Below, piece after piece: positions 1 to 8,880 of a DNA stretch of 64,000 nt. The stretch is from assembly GCA_014218235.1 (NCBI GenBank), contig CM024758.1, forward strand, positions 74,968,206 through 75,032,205. Direction: 5' to 3'. The stretch is from Colocasia esculenta. Its lineage: Eukaryota; Streptophyta; Magnoliopsida; Alismatales; Araceae. The position numbers and the translations under genes are program-made. The notes under the pieces are model-generated. The model saw only the letters and a list, made by a program, of their open reading frames with translations, ran no database searches and was not told the origin of the DNA. Position 1 is the first letter of the stretch; each line of letters opens with the position of its first letter.

Positions 1-123
1 TAAATAATGCAATTCTGGGGATTGGTAGGCGTTTGGCGAGGCTGGTCTGCCACCACCGCCCTTCCAGCGGTGGGCGGCTGGCTTGTTTCTTGTTTGTCTC
101 TGGTCTCTACTCTCTTTGCAGTC

Positions 124-1614
124 ATGGCGGATGAGGAGGCTGGCCCGGCTGTGAGAAAGCTCTCCTTTGCTCAAGCCCTCTCGCAGTCCTTGCGCTCCAA
201 GAAGGTGTCAATCCCGATCAAACCCCCAGCGTTCACCGATGCTGGTGCACCTGCTGTTTTTTTCTCTGAGGAGGAAATTTTGAAGTCTGAAGAATCCTTG
301 AAAAGAGCCATCATCGTTAAATGCTCCTATGGAAGGCCCTCCATCCCTGATATCAAGTCCTGCTTAGCTTTAAGGTTGAATCTGAAATCGGAATTTATTG
401 TGAGCATTTTGAACCATTGTCACCTTCTCCTTCGTTTTGACTCTGATGAAGATTTCCTCCTGGTTCTTCTGCATAAAAGTTTATATATCAAAGGTTATCT
501 GTTCAGATTTTTTCGATGGTCAGCTGCTTTTGATTTTGATAAGGATCCATCCATGATGCCTATATGGGTTGGATTCCCAGGGTTGCCAGTGAGTTTATAC
601 AATGAAGACTATCTTTGTTCCATTGCTAACAACATTGGCCAGGTTTTGCGTATTCATGAGGTTACTTTGGCGTGGACTCAAACTGTTGAGGCATTGGTGT
701 GTATAGATGTGGACATCGCTGCTCCTTTGCAAGAAAGAATCTGGATCGGTTATGGTGAGCAAGGGTTTTGGCAGAAGGTTATTTACCACCGGGTTCCTCA
801 TTTATGTAAGTTCTGTAACCGCATTGGTCATGATGAAGTCTCCTGTCACAAGAAGAATAAGTTCATGGCTCCGAAACAAGGTGTTCAGGATCAAGGTGCA
901 CCTGGGACTATTGTCCATCCTGTCCAAGAATGGAGGCCCGTTCGAAACCCCAAAAGGTCTACTGTGGAAGTGGGTGATAATTATGTTGTCTCTGTTCGTA
1001 ATGCTTTTGATCGTCTGAGAGATAATATTGGCGATGATGTCCCTGATGCCTCAGTTCCAAAACAACATCAACAACATGAGTTGGATGTTCTTGCTAATGA
1101 TAATGGTGTCAGAGATGAAGTTATGGTGCCTGTTATTCCTATTTCGGACTCCTCAATGGCCAACCAAGGAGATCAGTTGCCTGTTGTTAATGTGCCTCAG
1201 GATACCCATGCAGGTTTAACTGCCGACGCTTCTTTACGTGTGCATGGCGATATTAATTCTGTTAAAGAACGTTGCATGGAAAATGGTGGTTTGCCCACAC
1301 CGCCGCCGTCTTTGCAGGTGGATCCGCTGCCGGAGCTTCATGGCGGGTCCTCCGCCGAAGACTTGGAAGATGGTCTGTCGCTTCCTTTGGTAGGTAATTC
1401 TTTACATGGCAACCCGCCTACTCAATTAGGTAGCCCAGCTACAAACCTGCTTCCGCTGGGGATTTCACATGTCTCTTCTAAGGCAACTTCTGAAAACTTG
1501 TTAATGCCTCCTGTCAAAGTTTCTCTTAAAGAGAATACGCATCTAAGGAATGGCATGTACACCAGATCTAAGGCAAAGGCTGATGCGGTTCATTATGGTT
1601 ATGTTTCCTCATGA
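124..1614 (+). CDS. LINE ORF1 protein (DUF4283-type, zinc knuckle)
   Basis: Nucleic-acid-binding protein of a plant L1 LINE, about 496 residues and uninterrupted. The ATG at 124 (MADEEAG...) is preferred to the in-frame ATG at 7, because base 7 lies in the host LTR, outside the LINE. The N-terminal half resembles the DUF4283 domain of plant LINE and retrotransposon-like proteins. One CCHC knuckle (CKFCNRIGHDEVSC) lies near residues 228-241. The C-terminal half is low-complexity and acidic or proline-rich. The stop overlaps the ORF2 start as ATGA at 1611-1614. By family analogy the protein coats the LINE RNA; that is not shown here. Confidence 0.88.
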   Translation: MADEEAGPAVRKLSFAQALSQSLRSKKVSIPIKPPAFTDAGAPAVFFSEEEILKSEESLKRAIIVKCSYGRPSIPDIKSCLALRLNLKSEFIVSILNHCHLLLRFDSDEDFLLVLLHKSLYIKGYLFRFFRWSAAFDFDKDPSMMPIWVGFPGLPVSLYNEDYLCSIANNIGQVLRIHEVTLAWTQTVEALVCIDVDIAAPLQERIWIGYGEQGFWQKVIYHRVPHLCKFCNRIGHDEVSCHKKNKFMAPKQGVQDQGAPGTIVHPVQEWRPVRNPKRSTVEVGDNYVVSVRNAFDRLRDNIGDDVPDASVPKQHQQHELDVLANDNGVRDEVMVPVIPISDSSMANQGDQLPVVNVPQDTHAGLTADASLRVHGDINSVKERCMENGGLPTPPPSLQVDPLPELHGGSSAEDLEDGLSLPLVGNSLHGNPPTQLGSPATNLLPLGISHVSSKATSENLLMPPVKVSLKENTHLRNGMYTRSKAKADAVHYGYVSS

Positions 1615-4600
1615 TCAATAAAATCTTATTTTGGAACATTAGGGGCCTTTCTAATATGGCCTCTAAACGTGCTCTTAAGCTTTTGATTAAAAAACACAAC
1701 ATTCAATTGCTGGCTATTTTTGAACCAAAAATGGATATTTCTAAAGCTAGCAGGATATGCAATTATCTTCATATGGATTTTGTTGTGGATGGTACTTCGG
1801 CTGACTCAAAGATCTGGATTTTCTACAATCAGCCTTTCTCCTTTCATGTGACAGCTTACACGCCCCAGCATGTAACTGGGTTGGTCATGCAGGCAGAGAT
1901 TCCTCAGCTCATGGTCACTGCAGTTTATGCGAGTTGTGATTTAAATGAAAGAAGACTTTTATTTGATGATATACTGGCTACTGCAGATTCTGTTAATGTC
2001 CCGTGGATGGTGGGGGGATTTCAACTGTGTTACTCAAACCAGTGAAAAGAAGGGTGGTCTTCTTCCCAATATCACTTCTATGATTGAGTTCAATGCTTTC
2101 ATTTCTACTGCTGGTCTCCTGGATGTTGGTTTTAAGGGCACCCCTTTTACCTGGTCTAATAAGATAATTGGCACTCATGCGATCAAGGCAAGGCTGGATA
2201 GGATGCTTGTAGATAACCGGTGTGCTAGGGCTTTTCCTGGGTGCAATGTGCAGCACCTTCCTCGTGGCCCTTCTAATCATGCTCCGCTCTTGATTCAGTT
2301 ACAGAACTACTCCTCTGAACCAGCCTGGTTTATTTTCCAAAACATTTGGACCAAGCATGACTCCTTTCTTGATTATGTTAAAGATGCTTGGGCTGTGGAG
2401 GAAGCATGGTACCCGTCCCCTTTTTGCAAGCTTCAGAACAAGCTTAAACAGGTCAAAGTTGCTTTGAGGTTGTGGAATAAAAACATTTTCGGCCACATTG
2501 ACGATAATATTAAGAAGGCTGAAACGCACATTTCTAGTTGCCAACAGCTTTATGATTCATCCCCAACTTCTACTAATCGTTCCATTCTGAATGAGGCTAA
2601 TGCTAAGCTTAGGCAAATTTTACATTGGCAGGAATTATTTTGGTGTCAAAAATCCAGGATTTAATGGCTTCGGGAGGGTGATAGAAACACAGCTTTCTAT
2701 CATGCTGCAGTCAGGAGCAGAAGGAGTAGAAATTTTATTCATAGATTAAAGATTGATGGGGCTTGGTGTGAGGATCAGCTTATCCTTAAGTCTGCGGCTG
2801 AGCGCTATTTTGTGTCTTTGTTATCTTCGGAGGTGCATGACATTGATAGCCAACTGCTTACCTGCATTCCTAACCTCATCTCTCAGGAGGATAACCAGAT
2901 GCTAACTACAGTTCCTTCTGATGAGGAGATTAAACTCTCGATTTGGAAGCTTAAAGGGGACAGTGCTCCGGGTCCTGATGGCTTCACAGGCATCTTCTAC
3001 ACTACTTGCTGGAACATTATTGGGAAGGATGTTGTTGAGGTGGTCCGTGGTTTTTTTGCAGGCTACTCTCTACCTAGGGGTGTATCTTCCTCCATTATTG
3101 CCCTTATTCCGAAGGTGGACAGCCCATCCTCCTTCAGTGACTATCGCCCCATCAGCCTTTGTAATTTCTGCTATAAGATTGTCTCTGTGGTAATTGCAAA
3201 TAGGTTGTCTTTGATTTTGCCTTCCATTATCTCGGTTGAGCAGGGTGCTTTTGTCCAAGGCAGGAATATCATGGATAACGTTCTCTTAGCTAGACAATTG
3301 GCAGCGGATCTGGGCAGGAAAACTAGAGGCCATAATGTTATTTTCAAGCTTGACATGATGAAAGCGTATGATAGAGTTGAATGGGACTTTTTGCTGGTTA
3401 TTCTTCGAAAATTTGGTTTCTCTACAAGATTCACCTCTTATATAGCAATGCTTATTTCGAACTGCTGGTTTTCTATCTTGTTTAATGGTGCCCTTGCTGG
3501 CTATTTCAAATCTTCCAGAGGGATTCGTCAGGGTGATCCCCTGGCTCCTGCTCTTTTCATTATTATGGAGGAAACAATTAGTAGGGGGCTGTGCATGCTT
3601 CTGGACACTGGTAATCTCAAACCTTATTCAGGTCCCAGAGGATGTCCACCCATGTCTCATCTCTTATGTGCTGATAATGCACTCATTTTCCTTAATGGTC
3701 AAGCTCGGAATATCAGGAAAATTATGAAGTTTCTGAATTTGTATGAAGAGTCTTCTGGTCAAAGGATTAACCATGCCAAAAGCAGCTTCCTCACTGCTAA
3801 AAACGCACCAATTCGGTTATCTAGTAATATCATTCGTCTGACTGGTTTTCATCGCCAAAAGGGTGCTATGATATATCTTAGTGTTCCAATTAAGCAAGGC
3901 AGACCTCTGATTGTTGACTACAAATATCTGATTGATAAAGTTAATGGTCATATTGGCTCTTGGAAATCCAGGTTCCTATCCAAGGCGGGCAGATTGACTT
4001 TGATTAATTTTGTCCTTTCCTCCATGCCACTGCTTCGGCTATTCCAAAAACTATCCTTCATTTTGTTGATCGTACTTGTGCTGCTTTCTTTTGGGGTGTT
4101 TTTGATGGTGAAAAACGCGGACAATGGGTTTCGTGGAATATTATTCAAAAACCAATCTCGGATAGCGGCCTTGGTGTTAGGAACATGTGGCATGTTCAGC
4201 TTTCCATGCTTATCAAGCTTGTTTGGAATATGATACATGGTTCTTCTCTCTGGGCGTCCTATGCTAAAGCTAGATATTTTCGTGATGGCCGCCTCATTTG
4301 TCATCCCTTCAGTATTCGCAGAAAGTTGTTTTTTGCTGCTTATGATGTTGTTCTGCATAATACCATATGGGTTTTGGGGAATGGTGATAGCATTAAATTT
4401 TTAGATGATGTCTGGTTTGGGGAGAAGCCACTTCGAGAGACTGTTTCTTATGAATTACAGGAGTCTTCTCCTTCTGTTAAGGAGGTGTTCACTGGTTTGT
4501 CTCATCCTTTGCGTCATCTCATTCCCCAGGGGATGGAACATGTTCAACTAAGTTCCTATGAGGACCTCTGTGTTTGGGCACCTAACAGGACAACGAATTT

Positions 4601-5705
4601 CACTCTCAAAACTACTTATGATCAAGTCCGCACTGTTGGTGTCAGAAGATCGCCCCTGCTACGAATTTGGCATCATCGTTTCAGCAGGAGGGCTTCCATT
4701 TTCTCTTGGCTTATTCTTCACAGGGCGGTTCCTATGGATGATCGTATTGCTGAGTGTGGCACCCCTTTTCGCTCTCGATGTTGCTGCTGCAGGTCCCCTC
4801 AAGTTGAGGACTTAAATCACTTATTTGTGCACAGTGATCTTGCTAAGGATCTTTGGTTATGGATTTCTCCTTTTCTCCCGGACGGCGTGGGCATAAATAT
4901 GAACATTTCTATTCGCCTTTGGGAGATTATCAGATATTGCAGCATTACTAATCCCCATGGTTTCATCTCCATTTATTCTTCTATGCTCATTTTCTGGGAA
5001 GTTTGGAAAATCAGATGTAAAATGAAGTTTGAGCAGGTTGCATGTTCCACCTTTGTGATCCACCATCACATTCATTACCTTGTTAATGTTGCTTTGGATA
5101 ATTTGGTCTTCAAAGATTCTGCCACAGCTCAGCAGATGGAGATGATTAGGGATTTTGGTTTTTCATATCTGCCCCCTATCAAGATGGTTAAAATGGTAAG
5201 ATGGATTCTTCCTTTACATGATCCCTTGCTGAATGTGGACGGCGCCTCTAAAGGGAACCCTGGCCCTTGTGGGGGAGGTGGCATTGTTCGCAACACTACT
5301 GGCACTATTTTATTCGCCTTCTCTCATTTCTATGGCGCTGGGACTAGTCTTCTAGCTGAATGTCGTTCTATGTGTGATGGAGTTCTAATGGCCGTGGAAA
5401 AAGGTGTTCACTTAGCTCAGATTTCCACTGATTCTTTAGTGTTAGTAAACTCCCTCCGATCTGGGATTCCTCCATCTTGGGAGTGCGTTAGGTGGTGGCG
5501 GTTGGTGCATGATTTTGTGCAGCAGCATCAGGTTCAAGTCAAGCATGTGTATAGGGAAGCAAATCAGGTTGCGGATGCCTTGGCCAACTTTGCTTGTAAT
5601 GTTCGTTGTAATGGGTCTTTTACCTCTTCTTCTCAACTCCCCAAGTCTTGTTTTCCTGCTCTTATTGGGGATCGTTTGGGCCTTGTTAGTTTCAGATTTG
5701 GTTAA
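1611..5705 (+). pseudogene. LINE ORF2: endonuclease, reverse transcriptase, zf-RVT and RNase H, broken
   Basis: Starts MINKILFWNIRGL, the usual opening of the apurinic-type endonuclease. Lesions: a frameshift near 2017 within a G-run, an in-frame TAA at 2662-2664, and a frameshift near 4030. Reverse transcriptase motifs lie at about 2950-3750, including RQGDPLAPALF. The active-site box reads CADN where ADD is expected, and the endonuclease box reads SNH where SDH is usual, so two catalytic aspartates are asparagine. A Cys-rich zf-RVT segment lies near 4690-4850. RNase H runs about 5230-5600 (VDGASKGNPGP, AEC, STDS, VADALA). The protein would nick target DNA and reverse-transcribe LINE RNA. 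This copy cannot do so. Confidence 0.9.
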
Positions 5706-5891
5706 CTTGGTTAACTATTGATGGGATTTCAGGGGTATGCCCCGCAGTTTTTGTACAAAATTATTTCTAATAAATAAAATTCGTGGCAGCAGTATATTCA
5801 CATGGAGGAGTGATTCCATTCCACCCTGCTGGGGTGGGATGCACTCGACCGGTCGCTGACACTGCTTGGCCACCTTTTGCCAAAAAAAAAA
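5706..5891 (+). other. LINE 3' UTR with two hairpins and poly(A)
   Basis: Hairpin 1 at 5732-5743 is GGGG-tatg-CCCC. Hairpin 2 at 5817-5841 has a 10-bp stem (CATTCCACCC / GGGTGGGATG) and loop tgctg. AATAAA-like signals lie between them and the A-run follows at 5882-5891. Both hairpins recur in the separate LINE tail at 24250-24411, where the base changes keep hairpin 2 paired. This makes them a candidate recognition element for the LINE reverse transcriptase. Confidence 0.7.
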
Positions 5892-6255
5892 TGTAAGTTT
5901 TTTGTATTTAGTTGTATGTTGTTCTGTGTTGAACTTGGCGTCAACATCTTCTGACGTTGACTACTGTTAGTGGCATGATCGTTTGCCATTTACTGTTTGT
6001 TAACGACAGCTTATTGTGTCGTTTATTATTTTCTAGAATATTTAGTTTTTCGAGCAAGTTAGTGAACGACCGGATCGATGGACGTCTACATCATGGTCGA
6101 CGGCAACATGGGTTGACATTAACCTGACTTGCCTGTTTTTGTTGTTACCGTTTTGGGCGAGAGATTGTCAACCGTTTCCATGCATTTAAGAGGGGGATTT
6201 GGTGCGTTTCTGATCCAATGGCTAGGATTAGGTTCGGGCTAGGCATAGGGATCCT

Positions 6256-6262
6256 TATAAGA
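6256..6262 (+). promoter_or_regulatory. TATA-like box of LTR A (5' copy)
   Basis: TATAAGA in the context ccttataagaac. The right LTR of A has it at 13989-13995 and LTR F at 55951-55957, each about 407 bases from the LTR start. LTR E has TATAAGA at about 404 on its own strand. The shared position in diverged LTRs supports a core promoter. Transcription would begin about 30 bases downstream. Confidence 0.6.
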
Positions 6263-6482
6263 ACTGGTTTTGGCCTTTGGGGGAGATTTTTGCACTGGTT
6301 TGGAAGAGAGAAAAGGCAGGCCGAGAGAAGGGTTCCAGAGCTTTGTTCGGGCAATCTGAAGCGTGCTGGACCAAGGAGGATCATCAAGCATCGAGGTCAG
6401 AAGCTTCTCCAAGCGGGGGAGTTGTGCTAGAAGCTGGTTTTGGGTGATTGAAGTCGGAGAGGAGGACTGCCTTGTAGCCAAG

Positions 6483-8355
6483 GCGGGCGTCTTCGAATCC
6501 CTAATCGTCACTCCAGCAGGAGGGTTAGAGGCAAGTGACATGGGGGATCGGTTTAGGATAGTTTAATATTTAGATTTATTATTTTTACATATTTTTAAAC
6601 CATTTAAATAATGTGCGGGAAGGGGTGTAACTTTTGTTATTTCATGTGCAAGTTCTGTGTTTCTGGACGAATGAACTTAACGTCCATGTCGACTGTCGTT
6701 TAGTTTATGTAAATGACAGCATTGACTGTCGTTGATTTCATGTAAACGACATTGTTTTGGACGTCTACTATAAGTTAACGGCGCTATGTGCCACCGTCTA
6801 CTTATATAAACGACAGGATATGTGGCCGTTGACCTTGTGTAAACGCCACATATTTGGTCGTTAAGTGTATCATGATGTATTATCTGCAATTTGATTATAT
6901 TTGCTCAACTGTGATGCATGCATGTATGAAGTTTCGGCCAAGTTATATTTATGTGATTCAGTGTTGTTATACTATGGACAGGTCATTGCAATGATGTATG
7001 GGCGTTTATTTGAATTTTATACTATGGACAGGTCATTGCAATGATGTATGTGATTCCTTTTGGATTTTATTTGAATTAGTAAAAGAGAAATGAAAAGAAT
7101 GCAAGTATGATTCATGTGGTAATGTTGTAGTTAGGAACTGTAATGCTATTAGATAAAACTACAGACCTGTTGTATGAAAGTTTTACATGATAACTGCATG
7201 ATTCTATCACTGTTATACCATGTTAAGTAGTTCAGATTTACGAAGATTAATCATGAAAAATATTTATAGAGCTCAGAAAATCATGAAATTTTGCATGTGT
7301 GTGGTATGATCTGATTCAGATTTACTATCAAAAGTTTGAGATTTTTAGATCACTGTGCATACTGTTATGATTTTCTGAATGGTAAAATGCATATAGAATT
7401 CAATAAACATGACATTGTATATACATGATGGATTTTGATAAAAGTTGTACCATGATAGGTTTCTGTTATACAGTAGAGTTTAATTTCAGAACTGAGAAAG
7501 GCATGTTATGTGATATTTCATTATCATCTTGATAAATTATGCATGAATGTATGAAAGAGCATGATAGAATTGTATGAAAATGTAAATTGCATGATTGTAT
7601 ATATTAATGCATCTGAAATGAATTGGCCAATAAGACATTGCTATGATAGAGATAACTACAAGGAACTACACCATGGAATGCCCCTATGGTAATGGTTCAC
7701 CTACATGAAATGACTACATGAATCCGTGGGCAACGGATTGAAATCCTGGAGGTAGACATGTTCTACTGGTTAAGGTGGGAAGGACTTTCCCCAGTATTGC
7801 GCAATAACCTAGACTTCATCACTGCTTTGCCTAGGTGATAAGTGGATGACTACATGCTACATGATCTCTATTAATAGTATGGGCTATGTCTTGGCAACTA
7901 CATGAACTAAATGACTACATGAACTACATGTTACTTGTTATACGAACTACATGCTACATGTTAAATTGACTTCTTGCTACATGAGGAATTATTACATGTT
8001 ACATGATATAGATTAAAAGAACTTGAAATTGTTTACATGTTACATGACATTAGATATATATACCATTGAAATTTGATTACATGCCATGCCATATGAACAT
8101 ATTTTAGATCGAATGCTATAATGTGAGATGTAAGTTATATATTACATGAATTGTTTTATTTCCATGATAAACAACCATGCTATGTAAAGAGTGATTGCTA
8201 AATGATTTAGAACATGTTGATAGAAAGAACTATATGATATCAAGAATGTGAAAGAAATATGTTATCATGTTTTAAACCTAATATATATTATATCTTGAAC
8301 TGTCTTTCATGTGACTTGCTGGGTCTTTTAGACTCACACTTGATTAACATTTCAG
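6483..8355 (+). other. Candidate leader intron in LTR A (5' copy; GC donor)
   Basis: The donor-like site CCAAG/GCGGGCGTCTTC starts at 6483; the right LTR has CCAAG/GTGGGC at 14215. The acceptor at 8355 ends TTAACATTTCAG/GAGAG, with a branch-like CTCAC 19-22 bases upstream. The layout matches the stronger candidate introns in LTRs E, B and the solo LTRs. The donor is poor in A, so this may be a decayed site. Confidence 0.35.
6687..6862 (+). repeat. Inverted GTCGTT / AACGAC half-site array in LTR A
   Basis: Half-sites face each other across 11 bases: GTCGTT at 6695-6700 with a mutated partner AATGAC at 6712-6717 (AACGAC in the right LTR), GTCGTT 6728-6733 with AACGAC 6745-6750, and GCCGTT 6825-6830 with AACGCC 6842-6847. 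A GACGTC palindrome lies at 6760-6765. Equivalent arrays lie at about 14423-14600 (right LTR) and 56390-56530 (F). Confidence 0.7.
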
Positions 8356-8739
8356 GAGAGACAGAAGATACCTAGGAGTTAGTGCACTCTGACTCGGAAC
8401 GTGAGGACGTGGAGGCTTAGTGTTTTGCTTGAGAGTGTTAGAGGGATCATGTATGTGAGGAAAATATGTACCTTTTATTTTATGCATTTTGACTTATGGA
8501 TTGTAATAAATTTGGACTATTACTATCTTTCCTTTATGTTTTAGACTTAGTATTTGAAGATGACGTTGATTGAAAAATTTGGTTCCATGTTCCATTGGAT
8601 CTTGTTAGAATTAAATTGTCATTTATGTATGTCTCAATCTGTACCGTCTATTTTTGGATATGTTCCACTGTAATACCTCTATTGGATCCAATGTGAGTTG
8701 GAATAACTGTACTGCATCTAAGAGGGGCGTTACAGAGAT

Positions 8740-8751
8740 TGGTATCGGAGA
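8740..8751 (+). other. Primer-binding site of gypsy A
   Basis: TGGTATCGGAGA begins 5 bases after the LTR end and resembles TGGTATCAGAGC, the complement of the plant initiator tRNA-Met 3' end. Element F has TGGTATTAGAG at the same place. Confidence 0.75.
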
Positions 8752-8880
8752 GTTCCAGGTTGAGCATGTACATAAATAGAATATCAACATTGTGTTCATA
8801 TCCTAAAGTCTGCATAAGGAATTAGTCCAAGATTTATGTAGAATAATAGGTTATTATAATATATTCTTGTTTTGCAGACT

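Larger units (their letters stand above)
15..5891 (+). mobile_element. L1-type plant LINE, near full length
   Basis: Non-LTR retrotransposon with a short leader (15-123), ORF1 (124-1614), ORF2 (1611-5705, broken), a 3' UTR with AATAAA-type signals near 5770, and an A-run (5882-5891). The left flank is LTR sequence ending gcaatt and the right flank resumes tgtaagtt. Comparison with the intact site in the right LTR (13611 onward) shows no clear target duplication and about one base lost, which fits insertion with a tiny target deletion. The ORF2 layout (endonuclease, reverse transcriptase, zf-RVT, RNase H) is that of plant L1 LINEs. Confidence 0.93.
5892..8734 (+). repeat. 5' LTR of gypsy A (remainder after the LINE)
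   Basis: Matches the right LTR 13622-16397 throughout and ends GGGGCGTTACA. It has a TATA-like box at 6256-6262, an inverted GTCGTT/AACGAC array at 6695-6862, a local duplication containing the phrase tatactatggacaggtcatt (about 6969 and 7018) that is single in the right LTR, a ctacatg-rich stretch at about 7690-8050, and an acceptor-like site ending at 8355. No protein-coding gene is seen in it. Confidence 0.92.
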
